In this document: positions 1 to 11,900 of the stretch, piece by piece
Layout of the letters: each line of letters opens with the position of its first letter
Position numbering within the stretch: the first letter of the stretch is position 1
NCBI GenBank assembly: GCA_944989445.1
Contig: CALYLW010000055.1
Coordinates: 1,803,001 to 1,867,000 of the forward strand
Direction: 5' to 3'
Source of the DNA: Ampullaceana balthica
Taxonomy: Eukaryota; Mollusca; Gastropoda; Lymnaeidae
Length of the DNA: 64,000 bases
Position numbers and translations under genes: made by a program
Notes under the pieces: model-generated
The model's input: the letters and a program-made list of their open reading frames with translations, nothing else
Databases searched by the model: none
Told to the model about the DNA's origin: nothing

Positions 1-900
1 ATAATCTTCATCTTGGCCATCGTAAGTCCAATTACATGGTGCAAACTTAATACCACTACAATCTTCTATGATTGCTTTACTTGTTACATGTATATAAAAA
101 TGTGAATTAGTTGTTGAATGAATTCTAAGTTGTTGACAAGCTAACACAAAAGTACAGTTAGCACAGTCTCTGATAAATATTGATCCAGGTACAGGTCCAC
201 TAAAGATTTTGCAGTTCTTTAACTTATTCATGTGAATTGCTGAGGGGGCTCCATATAAAAGTACAGTACAATCTGTCAAATTAGCCAAAGCAATGTCTTT
301 TTGGTTAATTTCATTTCCATTTTTCTGCAGAGTTTTATTTGATGCACCAACAAATTTGCAAGCTGCTAATTCTATCACAAGATCATCTTCAGATTTTGAG
401 TCCTTAGCTGTTTCTTCACTTTTGCTTCCAACTGATACAACTGTTCTCTTATCGGCCTTTTTATTTGATGATTTAAATGCAAATCTTTTTTTAGGTAGTA
501 GCTCATCTCGCTTTTCTTGAATTTTTGCTTGCAATGATGTTAAAAGATTTTGTGCCGTTTTTAGCTCGTATGGAGGCAGAAACATAGCTGATTCGGAAAC
601 ATATCGTTGTAATTTTGAAACACGCTGAGAAAGGGTGTCAAAGTGTTCAACCAGTTTAGATGTTTCGACACATTTTGACTCAGCTAACAACGTTTCCAGA
701 TCACGACGTTCAGATTTGAAAGAGTCTAAAAAATTTCGAACACTATCTTGAACCTTGAACGACTGTTCACTTTCCTCTAATCTACGTTTTTGTATTTGGG
801 TTTGTCTTTCTTCTTCTCTTTTAATAAGCTTATCCGTAAATGCTGACATTTGATCTTCTGTTGTTGTTGTAACAGAATAGTTGCCCTGCCAGTCGGCCAT
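1..900 (-). CDS. TBCC: Tubulin-specific chaperone C (tubulin folding cofactor C), C-terminus off window
   Basis: The minus strand is open from ATG at 900 to the window edge (300 residues, no stop, no intron). TBCC acts in the cytosolic tubulin-folding complex, where with cofactors D and E it stimulates GTP hydrolysis on beta-tubulin and releases native alpha/beta dimer. Residues about 15-115 form the charged helical N-terminal region (KREEERQTQIQKRRLEESEQ), followed by a polar linker (about 150-175). From about residue 178 the C-CAP/cofactor C beta-helix begins (LVIELAACKFVG, LTDCTVLLYG, LKNCKIFSGPVPGS). Residues 255-260 read CQQLRI; Arg259 sits at the catalytic arginine of the family (human Arg262), and ESCSG-like residues EDCSGIKFAPC follow. 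Human TBCC is also intronless. The start is supported by the conserved-type N-terminus and by lack of an open frame upstream. Identity is very likely; the last part of the domain is not visible. Confidence 0.93.
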   Translation of the reverse strand, partial: MADWQGNYSVTTTTEDQMSAFTDKLIKREEERQTQIQKRRLEESEQSFKVQDSVRNFLDSFKSERRDLETLLAESKCVETSKLVEHFDTLSQRVSKLQRYVSESAMFLPPYELKTAQNLLTSLQAKIQEKRDELLPKKRFAFKSSNKKADKRTVVSVGSKSEETAKDSKSEDDLVIELAACKFVGASNKTLQKNGNEINQKDIALANLTDCTVLLYGAPSAIHMNKLKNCKIFSGPVPGSIFIRDCANCTFVLACQQLRIHSTTNSHFYIHVTSKAIIEDCSGIKFAPCNWTYDGQDEDY

Positions 901-1334
901 TTTGCGACAAACGATTACTCATAGTAATGTTGCTTAAAGCGTAAACAATCAAAACTGCTGTCAAAATAAAATTTATTGAATTTTAAAAAAATAACGAAAA
1001 GCTTTTAAAACATTTAAAACTTACAAAACTGTCTTAAATCTATGCTAATTTATTGAATAATACAGTTCCTTGTTATGATTACGTATTAAGCTGTCGCTTA
1101 GACTTAGTACTTAACTTACAGTTAGAGTTACTACCTGGCCTGAACTGGAAAATGTACGCACCTTTAGTTTTTTTTAGAAAAGATAAACTAAATATTTTCT
1201 AATTTTAATGTAGCTAGAAAATTTAATTGAATATATTTATTTTGCACTGTAGCCCAATAATAAATATTGTTCAGTTATTTATTTACATCACATGGATTAA
1301 ATTCAGTAAATAGAAAATGTACCATATACCATAA
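901..1334. other. TBCC 5' flank
   Basis: No coding exon or recognisable element. It should contain the TBCC promoter and 5' UTR, but no clear TATA box or initiator can be assigned. Confidence 0.4.
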
Positions 1335-1570
1335 CATTTCTTATTCCGTATGCAAGAACAAACACATACAAGTTTTCCTTCTTCCCGTCCGGAATTCGGG
1401 CGTGGAATGGGTTGCCTGAAGAATCCAGGAAAACCAACACTTTATCAACATTTAAATCTCTGATAAAAATGCAGGACTAAACACAAACCATAGATAAGCG
1501 TAGGACGCAATAATCTTCTGTATAGAAGGAGCGTCTGTAAACAGATAAGATAAGATAAGATAAGATAAGA
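1335..1570 (+). mobile_element. 3' end of an L2/CR1-like LINE (family A), 5'-truncated
   Basis: The segment from 'cttattccgtatgcaagaac' to a (GATAA)n tail matches the 3' end of the LINE copy at 53047-55860 almost base for base, including 'tcttctgtatagaaggagcg'. Only the end of the ORF and the short 3' UTR remain. Other copies of the same tail are at 37925-38576, 48598-48800 and, reversed, 51704-51765. The SINEs in this window carry the same terminal sequence. Confidence 0.85.
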
Positions 1571-1973
1571 ACATTTTTAAAAAAGTCACTAACTAAAAAT
1601 TCACTTTGGCTTAGTCACACTTAGTGATTAAGGAGTTATGGAAATAAATCTTAGGGGGAAAATATTAAAATAATAATAATAATAAAGGCTATAATTATAT
1701 TTTTTCAGAATCAATAATCAGACTCATAATCAATAACTAAAACATTTTTATGTTATTGATAGCATGTATCTTCCGAAAGTGCAGCTTTTGCATTATACGA
1801 ATTTTTATATTTTTTAAATTAGCACATGTATTAATCTATTGTTTTAAACATCTGCATATCATTAAAAAGGAACTGGCCCTTCCCTTTGTGTTGAAGTAAA
1901 CAGAAAACAGTTCCATGAGGGTAGCCTGATATTTAAATTAAAGTTCTATACCCCCATCCCTCTCTGCTTCACA
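1571..1973. other. AT-rich spacer
   Basis: Contains a short (AAT)n run near 1670-1684. No gene or element recognised. Confidence 0.4.
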
Positions 1974-2550
1974 CAGAGACGTCACTAGGATTGGTGTCAC
2001 CCAGTGCGATAGTTCACGGTGTCAGACCCAGTGGCGTCACTAGGGGGGGCGGGGGGGCGGGCCGCCCCGGGTGACACCCATCAGGGGGTGACACCCGAGC
2101 CTAAAATTTTACTGTGTACCATCTTATGTCAGAAAACAAAAGATGACAATTTTTTTAAATCTAGAAAGAAATTAAGAAATACAATGAAATACGTTAAACG
2201 CGAAAATTCTTATTAAAAAAAATATCAGTTAACTTGCAATAATAAAACAGTCCCAACACACGAACAACATTAAAACAAATTAGGAAAAAAAAATATAAAA
2301 AATAGACGCAGCAGAGACATCTTTAAAAAAGGCTGGAATGAAAGAGGCAGTGTCTTCTGTTTTAAAAGATATAAAGCCATTTGGGCTTGGACACACCGAC
2401 AGCATGGACGAATCCCACCTCACGACTCCCTCCACCACAGTGGGGTGAATACGATTTTTATCACACACACAAAGAAAAAAAATCAAAAGATGGGTTTTCT
2501 TTGTTGATGTTTTTCTTGAGGAAAATTATGATTTCAATGTTTTTGAGTTA

Positions 2551-2556
<6 letters not shown>

Positions 2557-2584
<28 letters not shown>
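2557..2584. repeat. (TA)n microsatellite
   Basis: An uninterrupted run of TA dinucleotides inside the hAT element. Confidence 0.9.
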
Positions 2585-2589
<5 letters not shown>

Positions 2590-2624
2590 TAAAGGCGTGA
2601 AAGCATAGATATGCATGTTTATAT

Positions 2625-2650
2625 ACAGGTAGTCCTCCGGTTACGACGGT
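2625..2650 (+). mobile_element. pogo/Tigger-like terminus
   Basis: 'acaggtagtcctccggttac' resembles the CAGGTAGTCCYC..TTACGAC ends of Tigger-like elements. The partner end was not found, so this is probably a fragment. Confidence 0.35.
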
Positions 2651-3239
2651 CCCATCCCGACTTACGCTGTTTAGTGCTTACGAACGCGCCCCCGTAAAGA
2701 ATAATATTACGCGTTATTCCGTATATAAAAAAAAATTCATGAGGTAACGAATTCTTTTTCTTTTCTCTATTTGAAATAACAAAAATTATTGAAAAATATG
2801 TATGATTATTATTTCAACCTACAACTTTCGTTTGCGAATTTTTCAAATGGCGAAGTTTTCAATCAAGTCAATAAAGCTGAGTAAGCTTACAAGTTCCTTT
2901 TCAATGCTCATTAGAGAGAGCATATTCAGCCTTTTTCGTTCCATGCAAATTCTAACTCATTATATATTCTTTTCAACTTTGAAAAGGATCGCTCTCACTT
3001 GCAGTTTGATGTCATCATTGAAAGATAGATGCGAAGTGCGATGTGTACATTTGTAAAGGACTGTGGGAAATATAGCTAATTCAAAAGCATCAAAATTTTT
3101 AGCTATGTGCAAGTTTTTTGAGTTTCGCTTTGTGCTAATTCCTTTTCCTTACCCTGAGCCTGGGGCTGGACAATAACTTTTTTAAGAGTTTTGAAAATTG
3201 GACTAATTTTGAAGGTAAGCAGTCTTCGATATCACTCAT

Positions 3240-3800
3240 GAACCTACATGTGGAAGAAAATCAGAAGCCCCGAGCCTAGTGCTCTTTATGGGTCTTCCCG
3301 GAAGACCCCCTTAGCCATCTGGCCATCAAAGGGTCGTAACAGCTGAGGAACCCCCCTCCCCCCAAAGCGGTCGCTTCTGAAGCTGCCACCTGGGCATCCA
3401 GGACATACAGTCGAAGATGCCTCCCACTAAGTTGCCCTCAGAAGGAGGTGGTGGAATTTCCTACTACGACCCGCTACTACTTTGGCGCCATGCCGGCAAA
3501 GCACACGGGTTTCAATGGTTAGGACCGCCGCAGACCGGGGGATCATCAAATACCTACCTAGGGTGCAACCCCCATTGGAATGTTTCTTCAGAGCTGGCGC
3601 CCAATGCGTTCTTCGCGGCACTTTTTGCTAATCCGTACTGGCGCTCCTGGCCCTAAAGCGGCACCGCTCGATGGCGTTGCTAGTAAATTGAGGGGGACGA
3701 AACTGTTGCTTCGGATTTACCCGACCCCTTCTTCGAAAACACTTGAATGCTCTTCCATTAACTTGGCTGCTGCCCATCGGGTGGCAAAAGTGCTGAGCGC
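3240..3800. other. GC-richer unrecognised stretch inside the hAT element
   Basis: Base composition is clearly richer in G and C than its surroundings. Short overlapping frames occur on both strands (about 3417-3656 + and 3427-3621 -). They resemble no family I know. It may be a fragment of another retroelement. Confidence 0.3.
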
Positions 3801-3889
3801 AGTTAGGTTTGTAAGAAAGCCAAATTTCTCATGGATGTATTTATATGCATCTAACCAATGTTGTAGGGCTTAAGAAAGTTTGTCAATGA

Positions 3890-4570
3890 TTACCAGAATT
3901 ACCTCAATCTTGAATTTTTTTCTCCAGGAGAATACTGTTTTGTTGATGTCCCTTTATCAAACTGACGCTTTCTTTTTTGTTTGATAGTATTGAAGATTGT
4001 TTACACTGTTTTTACCACGGACTTTTCCTATGTCTTCATAGGAATAAAATTAAGAATGCTATTTTTTAACAAACTCAATGGGAGACTTCCTTTCTAAAAT
4101 TGCTTCCCAAATTTCAAGTAAAATAGCGACTTCCAGTTGTTCAATTTCCTTTAGAAATCCTTCTTCTTCAAGTCGGCAGTCACGTGGCTGATTTTCATTC
4201 GTTGCTAATTCTTCCAGTGCTGCGATATTCTCATGGTATGAGCTATTAACAGACCTTACAGCATAATGTCAGGCTGACCATCTTGTGTCAGACAAGGCTT
4301 TGTTAGCATGTATCAATTTCATATTTTTTTGAAGTACCTGTCAACGATGAGTAGATGCAACAAGTCGGGTAGAAAGATTTTGCAGAAGACAAAAAAATCT
4401 GACCGCAGTAGGACAACCTGCTGCTCTTTTCCCAAACAAATTAATGGAATGAGCTGTGCACGGCACATAATGAGCTACAATGCACTTCTCACGAAGAATA
4501 GCCTGGTTTCCGTTATACTTCCTTGCAGCATTGCCGTATGACTGTCCAAGGCATTTTCAGGGATTTGTAC
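3890..4570 (-). pseudogene. Degenerate hAT transposase (ZMYM1/DUF4371-like)
   Basis: Reading the minus strand, blocks typical of hAT transposases appear in order but with stops and frameshifts. They are GQSYGNAARKYNGNQ (usual form GQSYDNASNMSGKYNG), then YVPCTAHSINLFGKRAA, then a block corresponding to the conserved TRWSA motif, then an acidic helix-rich block (HENIAALEELATNENQ). Start, BED finger and dimerisation domain are not visible. It is the internal gene of the surrounding hAT element and is dead. Confidence 0.75.
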
Positions 4571-4689
4571 AAACATAATGGCCTGCATCTTTATTATACA
4601 CTATAATTCCTAAAAAGTTTGGGGGCCCTTAAATTATTGGGGGCTTTAGCCCGTTCAGCACCCCCCCCCCTTTTTAATCCGCCATATAA

Positions 4690-5066
4690 TAATCTGTGAC
4701 GATGTGGTACGAGGAGGGGGGTGTTTAAGAAATGTGACGTCACATGAAAAACGCGAAACTTTAAATAAATGTTCCACTTAAATATTTGATTGTTTACCAT
4801 TTATTTAGTTACGTTTTCAATCACTTCACGCGTGTTACGATATTACAGTGCAGACTTACCCTAAATACATATTTAAATGACAAAAAAATAATTTGCAACA
4901 TGCTAATTTTTATTGAGAAAATACGGCTGGGGGAGGGGTGTAAAAACTTTGTGACATCATATCGTAAAAAAGGGGTGGAGTCTAAGTTTTTGTGACAAAG
5001 TATGTCGCTGGGGGAGGGTTGGGTAAAAATCGGCAACCTCGCGTGACGTCATTTATGGACGGCCCC
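4690..5066. mobile_element. MITE of the GGGGCCGTCC/TGACGTCA family, left-truncated
   Basis: The right end reads 'gtgacgtcatttatggacgg' followed by cccc, the reverse complement of the family terminus GGGGCCGTCCATAAATGACG. The interior 'tgtttaagaaatgtgacgtc' recurs at 22940 and (reversed) 26515. The left terminus is not present in complete form. Confidence 0.7.
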
Positions 5067-5276
5067 TTCAGTCGTGAAGGGGTGACACCATGAGCTACCG
5101 CCCCGGGTGACACCAACCCTAGTGACGCCTCTGGTCAGACCCACACGACTTACTCAAATGCGTCCTTCGAGTCTGCCAGTGCCAAATAAGGAGAACATAC
5201 ACAATTTTATAGTTTGGTGTCACCCCTTGTGATGGTGTCACCCGGTGCGGTCCGCGCCACCTTAGTGACGCCTCTG

Positions 5277-6221
5277 CTCAAACACACACAATGATGTCAT
5301 TAAATGTCAATGTGATCCTGAAAATACTGAAATGGATCAAAATGAGACTTCAAATTATTGAATTTGACTGGACATGCTTAAATCTTAAACGGCATCAAAT
5401 AATATTGTAAAATGTTATATGATTATGGGATTTTGGGGGAAATCCTCGTCCATCTCCCCCCCCCCACCTCAAAAGAGAAACAGAGAAAGAAGCACTCTGC
5501 CCCGGGTGGCACTTTTTTCTGTGAGGGGTGCAATTTTCGTAAAGCTTTTGATTTTACGAATATATATATATGGGCTACGGAAATTAACGATTAATTAATC
5601 TTTACAATTTTAATCGATTAAAATTAATTTGAAAATATTTCTATTTTTTTCACAATTTATTAATAATTTATATTTTTTGTTACTTGCATGTTTTTCCCTC
5701 GTACTCGTATTATTATTATTTATTTAGACGTGCATATGTAAACAAAAAGGTTTTTCTTCCTTATCTCTTGCATAGGCGAACGAATTTGTTGTGTTACGTC
5801 ATAAAACCAGAATCACCTAGAACTGCTCAAAACATAAATAAATTCCTTCTTTGAAAGTATTTTATTTTTGACCCAATTTAGTTTCCACTATCGAATCTTT
5901 ACGTCTTACTCTTTGTCAGCCAAAGAAGATACTTATTACATTTCTTAAAAAAAAATAATAATATTAATTACGGAGTCTGTCATTTTGATAGAGCTAGGGC
6001 GTTGGCATAAATAATAGGAGTATGACAGTAACTTAACGCAATGAGTAATATTTCTTTTATAGATATATATTTCTCTTAACACTTATCATTACAATTTTTT
6101 ATCAAAGAGTTAACCTCATACATCTGCACCTGCCGACGCCTTCGTCATATAGAATATAGACTGACTATAGACAGAAATTTGTGTCTGTTTTTCACTCCCT
6201 CTGTCCGGTAGAGTTGAACAA
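5277..6221. other. Unassigned AT-rich sequence
   Basis: No coding frame or intact element recognised. It includes a C-rich run near 5455-5467 and a short TA run near 5562. Confidence 0.4.
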
Positions 6222-6440
6222 TCTTATCTTTACAGACGCTCCTTCTATGCAGAAGATAGTTGCGTCCACAGACCATGTCAGATGATCTGTTGGCAAGTGA
6301 TGCAGCATTCACAGGCCACGGCTTTGTGGGTTCCACGCATTACCCAGCCGCCTAACTACATGTTGTGTTAGGTACCCATTCAGAGCGGGGTGACTCAGGG
6401 ACGCCCTAGGCCCCGGGAACAAACCCTTGCCTTCGCACGG
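6222..6440 (-). mobile_element. tRNA-derived SINE, head-truncated
   Basis: Nearly identical to the SINEs at 21205 and 30285 from the tail ('cagacgctccttctatgcag') through 'gttccacgcattacccagcc' and 'gactcagggacgccctaggc'. It stops before the tRNA-like head. The tail is the reverse complement of the family A LINE 3' end. Confidence 0.85.
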
Positions 6441-7369
6441 ATAATCATTTGATAACTGAAATCAGTAATGCTACTAATGCGACCCATGTATGGATGTTTG
6501 TTTATGATATACGTCGAGCGTATGGTGGATTTGGATTACACTAGGCGAATCCCTGAATTTTAAAAAGCGAATAGCTATGAACTATGATAGCTTTGACTTT
6601 GACTTAATCATAACCTTGTATTAATCAAGCTGTTTTCACGCCCCCATTAAAAAAAATTGCGTCTCCGAAATACCAATATTATGGGACATTTCAGTAATAC
6701 AGTCATTCTTTGCAAAATAAATAAATAAGATGAAGAAATAAAATAAAACAAGATTCCTTTCAACCCGTCAAGTCAAAACCTACTGTCACTGACAGTGTCA
6801 GCTACAGCTCTACGCTACCCTTATTCTCATCATTTTGTCTATTAGCACTATGCTACCCTTATTCAGTATTCTCATCATGTCTATTAGCAATCTATTTCCG
6901 CTTCTCCTATTTTCGTCACGCTTCAGATGGTTTTAAAATTTAACGTTGTTAATGAGTGTTAATGCTTTTAGTTCAAACCTGACTGACAACTGTGATATGA
7001 TCAAACTTTAATACCACCAGCAGCATCTTTTAACCAAAAATGATTTTTTTCTTTTTAAACCTTGAAAATCTTTTCCTCCACAACCTTAAAACAGACATCA
7101 CCTCATTTTCTGTTAATATAAGATAAGATACTACGAGTACGAGATCTTCTTGGCGCAGATTGGTGAAAACACTGTCTCAAAATAATTGAATAGAAGCAAC
7201 CACAGAGGATCGAATTAATCACCATCATTCTTTCCTATACCAACACCCTTCTCTTGGGTGAAAAACGTGTTCTGACTTATGTGAACAAAATGTGGGTGAG
7301 ACTGCAATCAGGCTTATAGATTAGTAGATGGATAGCATGCAAACAGGGTATGAGTGAGCCTGACAAGAC
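6441..7369. other. Unassigned sequence
   Basis: No gene recognised. An imperfect local duplication around 'ctacgctacccttattctcatc' occurs near 6810-6875. Confidence 0.4.
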
Positions 7370-7450
7370 GTCACTAAACAGCGAACGTTTCGGCAAGGAG
7401 CCTTCTTCAACAAACAAATAGTACACAAATAAAATGAGTATAAAGAAATT
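7370..7450 (-). mobile_element. Penelope-like terminal fragment
   Basis: 'cgaacgtttcggcaaggagc' plus 'cttcttcaac' is the reverse complement of the GAAGAAGGC..GCCGAAACG motif found in Penelope-like terminal repeats. It matches in layout the motif at 28520-28556. No coding part remains. Confidence 0.45.
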
Positions 7451-7654
7451 AAAACTTAGCTGCGGTGAAATCCAGAGCCAAAGAGAGTAATCAATCTGAC
7501 ATTTGTGACGTTGACATCACATTGTAGGAAGGCCATGCTCTCCCAATATCCAAATTTTTCTAAATCTTTTATGTTTTTTGCAGTCCCTCCCTTTACAATC
7601 ACTTGCAGTTTACTAAATGTCCCCTTTTCCTTTCCCTATTACTATTACCTATAT

Positions 7655-8640
7655 CACAGGTTCCCAAACGTTTTTGGGTGGTGACCCCTTTTTATAATCA
7701 TTAGTGACCCGCGACCCCAGGTGCAATTGAAAATTTTTATTTAGGTATTTAAAAAAACTACAACTACAAAGATGGATTTTTAATTTAACGTTATCTTAAG
7801 TTTGTTTAATAATTAATTTATTGCCATGGTTAAAAGTTCATGTTACTAAACAGCCCCAAAATTCACAGTGAATTTTTGTTAATGCTAACCTAATGTCATT
7901 CACAACATTTAATTAATTTATTTCTCTTGATGAGATCTGCAGACTTAAATGCAACTGCTCGAAAGACAAACATTGTGACATTTTGGTATGAATAATACAC
8001 ACCACACAAGAATTATGGAGCTATTTTTCATTGAGTTAGTTACATGCTGAGAAATCATGCCGCAAATCCAAGAATTCATCTAGTTATTTATTGGCAATGC
8101 TGGCTACTTTAAGGGAAGCAGAGAATGGATTTCATGTCAATGTAGATTCTTCTTCTTTCGGCTCAGAGAAGTAACGCTGGAATTTTTTTTTAAGGGATTC
8201 AAAATGACCAGTAATTTCCCCTTTAAAATATGTCTTTATTTCACCTTCAGATTCATCTACCATAATGCAGAGTTTCTCAAACATGGCATTGTATCCAAGA
8301 TTAATTTTTCTTCGCTAGGATAAACATGTCCCTAGATGGAATTCGATAAACTTCATTTTCTTTTCCTGAAGTTTTAGGTTAAACCTATTTTTCTGATCTA
8401 ATATTTTTGCTTAATATGCTTATCTTTTGAACCAAAAGGTCATATTTCCCTTGCACTTTCAAGAGAAACTTGATTTTCATTTATCATTTCAAAGACACGA
8501 TTCACAGCATTCTAATTAAAGAAAACAATTAAAATTGCATGATGGGGAATTTTTGTTAATTCATTATATAAGTTGGCGTACCCTCAGAAAACCCAAAACT
8601 ACTCCCTTGGCAGTTGCGACCCATAGGTTGGGAACCTGTG
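7655..8640 (-). mobile_element. Decayed hAT (Charlie/ZBED-like) element
   Basis: Inverted ends CACAGGTTCCCAAACG (left) and CACAGGTTCCCAAC (right, reverse-complemented). The interior minus strand keeps transposase-like blocks such as YNAMFEKLCIMVDESEGEIK and KKKFQRYFSEP, interrupted by stops. This resembles ZBED/SCAND3-type hAT transposases. A clean 8-bp duplication was not found. Confidence 0.6.
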
Positions 8641-8914
8641 TTCTATAATAACTTTCTTCAGTCTCATGGTCTTTTATACTCCTCTATTACTAAAAGCCCT
8701 TTTAAATAGTACATTTTAGCTAAGTTCTAATTTTAACCTTTATATTTGTGTAAACCATGCAGACACTTTCATACATTATTTCACATATCTCCTTCTACCT
8801 AAACTGATTGCAATCTTACACCCCCCACCCAACCACACTCTAAAACTAAATTATTTACTTTCATAGATAAATTTCAACATAAAAATTAACGATAGGAACT
8901 TGTTAAAATATATT

Positions 8915-8920
8915 TTTATT
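8915..8920 (-). terminator. TRMT5: TRMT5 polyadenylation signal AATAAA
   Basis: AATAAA on the minus strand about 50 bp past the TRMT5 stop codon at 8969. Confidence 0.6.
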
Positions 8921-8968
8921 GCTAAATAAAAATACGATTAAATGGCTTTGATAGTAGTCGGCTGTCAC

Positions 8969-11900
8969 TCAGCTATTAGTTTCTATGTCATATTTCACCT
9001 TCTTAATCTTTTGCTCTGTATCTGAATCTGCAATAAAAAATAGGAAAACAAACTTTAAATTATATCAGAATAATAAATGCGCTTTAAGGAGTGATACTTA
9101 AAATTATTAACAAAAATCATGGGTGTGTTAAAAATGAGTGGTGGCATCATGGTTAGCACTAATTGGAATTCTTAATTTCTTAAAATTACTTAAATTGAAT
9201 GCATATTTTGTCAAGGAACTTGCATAAAGATGGGAAGTTAATGCTTCACTGCCACCATAGTTTGGTAGGTTATTTTTAATCATTATCATTTGGCTGGTTA
9301 GATTTCTCATGCTTATCAATAAATAGAAATTTATTCATAAATTAAATGCAATGAAAGCATCTGAAAATGTGCAAATAAATATCTGGATAAATTGGAAAGT
9401 TTAGTTCAATATAATTGTAAATTAAATCAAGGCAGAGGTCAGGGGTCATTCACACAAAAATTCAGTGATTGTATATGAAAAATTTACAGGTCACCAAGCA
9501 TTACAAAATACAAATAAAAAAGTAAATTTAAAAATGAAAAACATTAACTACATTTAACTAAAATGTATTATAACACACTAGTCCGTATTATTACTTTACC
9601 ATATTATTTTACCACATTTTACACTTTATGTGACACTGGTAACAACTACTCACAGTTTTTAAAACGCTTTAAAAAATTTGGGCTGAGATTATTTGAAAGA
9701 ATCTTACTTCTATGAATTGGATGCAGATTTGTGTCTGCAAATACAGACTTATGTTTAGATCTACTAATATTTTAAGCATGAAAATACCTGATTACATATG
9801 TTTAGAGCAAAAAAAATGACACTATTTTGGCACAATTATATTTGAAATTATGATTTATAAGTTATTTCGGGAAATATTTATTTCTAGACTTCATTTAATT
9901 CCATGACTAAAATAATTTCCCAGACTATTACTTTTCCCAGAGTTAACCTGTTAGCCCAGCATTTTGTTAGAAAGGTCAAGAATTGTTACAATTGATTTAT
10001 ATCAATTATTTCTTAAAGGAAATATTAATAACAAAGGTTACAATACATACAACCATGGGCGTCACTAGGAATTTGTCCGGGGCAAAAAACACGTTTTTTA
10101 ATTTAACTGACAATGCTATACCTTTCAATTTTCAATTAAATTTAAGTTAAGTATAACATAAGGGCCGAAAAAAGCCTTAGCAATTAATAAGACTTACAAA
10201 TTAGCACTGTAATAGCTAAAATACAACACATATTAATGCATTTAATAAATTTAAAACTTAAGTTCTCCCAAGAAAATTGAATTTGCTTTAAAATAATATA
10301 CGTGTATAAACTGTCTTCAATGTAATAAACTTTCATGAAATTTATTTCAGTTTTATTGTAACAACTTTATGACATTTTTCTAAAATGTAGGAGGGGGGGG
10401 GGCAACAAATGCCCCCCCCCCTGCCTAAACCCATGCATACAACAATCATATTAATATTTTTTTAAAAATCTACCAAAGGCAATAATTATGACCATATTTT
10501 AGGGGAAAGAATTAATAAAGAGCACTCTCAAAAGTGCCTTTTGAGCCGCAAGCAGCCTGAAATTTTGATTGGTTAGATTTCTCATGATTGTGGTTTTTCC
10601 GAACATCTAGATTAACAGACACAAACTAACTTGGTATAGCTTTAGAAGTGCTACTCCCTTATTATGACATACATACATATATTCACACACACACACAATT
10701 GTTTTTTTTATATATATATATTATATATAATATGTCTCAAATATATAAAGGATTTATACTAAAAACAAAATCTTACAGTCTGCCTGCTAAATTTCAGCTT
10801 GATTTGATCACGGGAAAAGGGTTATAAAAACACGTTTAACATAGTGCACAACGCAAGACAGATTAGCAATTAATAGCATTTACCAAAAATGTAACATAAA
10901 AACTTGATAGCCTAAAATAAAATATTATAGTGCATTTAACTCCTAATGTCTACTACTTCGGGGCCAAGAGTAACTGAAATGAGGTGGTTTTTGTTTAATT
11001 AAGCCTTTAGGAATTTATGTCCCATTCGATTTCACACGATCTTGAAAAAAATGGATTATTATCTATATCCATCATGAAATGATCCAGATTGACATCTACA
11101 TTGTTTTAAACTTACATCTTGCACCATTTGGGTCATGGTGGCACTTAATGTCTTTTTTACCTATATGAGCTATATACATATTTCAAACAGTTGCTACAGG
11201 CACCATTCAACAGATAAACATGACACTTTGGGAAGTTGTTGAGTAAACTTCTACATAGGGTTCTGGCCAAACTTGTTTTTGTAAATACCACTCAAAGGGG
11301 GTGGGGGCCCAAAATGTTGTGATTTTCCTTAAATGAGCTACATTTATGTAACTGAGTTAATGGATGTATCTTGACCAAACTTGATACATAAATATGTGAC
11401 GGTCCATAATAAAAAATACTATGGGACATTGAACTTCTTATTCCATTCCTTTTTTTTCCCAGAGTCAAATATTTATTTTTAAAATTTGTTTACTTTTATG
11501 ACAATTTTCCCTTTTGATTTTACATGATGTAGACAAATATTTACACACATATCCATCATGATCCAGATTGCAATATAGGAGTATAGGGATTTTGAAATTC
11601 ATATCTTGTACCTTTTAGGACGCCAGGGTCTTTTATGTTCTTTAGTGATATAAGCTTTAGAGGTATTATTTTATTCAACTGATTGCCTTGATACATGTAA
11701 TTTAGTAATCTGTTGAGTACAATGGCAATTAAAAAAATTAAATTATCACTCATTTTGGGGCCGGGGCCCTAAATATAGTTTTTTTCTTTTGTAAGCTTTA
11801 AAAATATTATTTTATTTATCCGTTTGCTATGAAGCTTGGACTTTTTTTTGCACACTTCCATGAAGGTTATTGGCATAATTGTTTTTAAACATACCACTCA

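Larger units (their letters stand above)
2029..5133 (-). mobile_element. hAT transposon with transposase relic, inserted into a related MITE
   Basis: Ends are CAGTGGCGTCACTAGGG on the left and, reverse-complemented, CAGAGGCGTCACTAGGG on the right. They are flanked by an exact 8-bp duplication GTCAGACC (2021-2028 and 5134-5141), the hAT signature. The interior holds a broken minus-strand transposase (about 3890-4570), a TA microsatellite, a pogo-like end near 2625, a GC-richer stretch and a GGGGCCGTCC-type MITE, so this copy was itself repeatedly invaded. Confidence 0.88.
1974..5276. mobile_element. Outer hAT-type element, interrupted by a related copy
   Basis: The left end reads CAGAGACGTCACTAGG and the right end, reverse-complemented, CAGAGGCGTCACTAAGG: imperfect terminal inverted repeats of hAT type. 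Internal motifs such as 'ggtgtcacccagtgcg' (left) and 'ggtgtcacccggtgcgg' (right) match the compact relative at 27039-27239. The middle is taken up by a second copy (2029-5133). The outer target duplication is not convincingly preserved. Without the insertion the element would be only about 200 bp, so it was a MITE. Confidence 0.75.

Noticed and set aside
3417..3873. Overlapping plus-strand frames of 79 and 97 codons
   Set aside because: Lie within the hAT insertion and show no domain; most likely retroelement debris.
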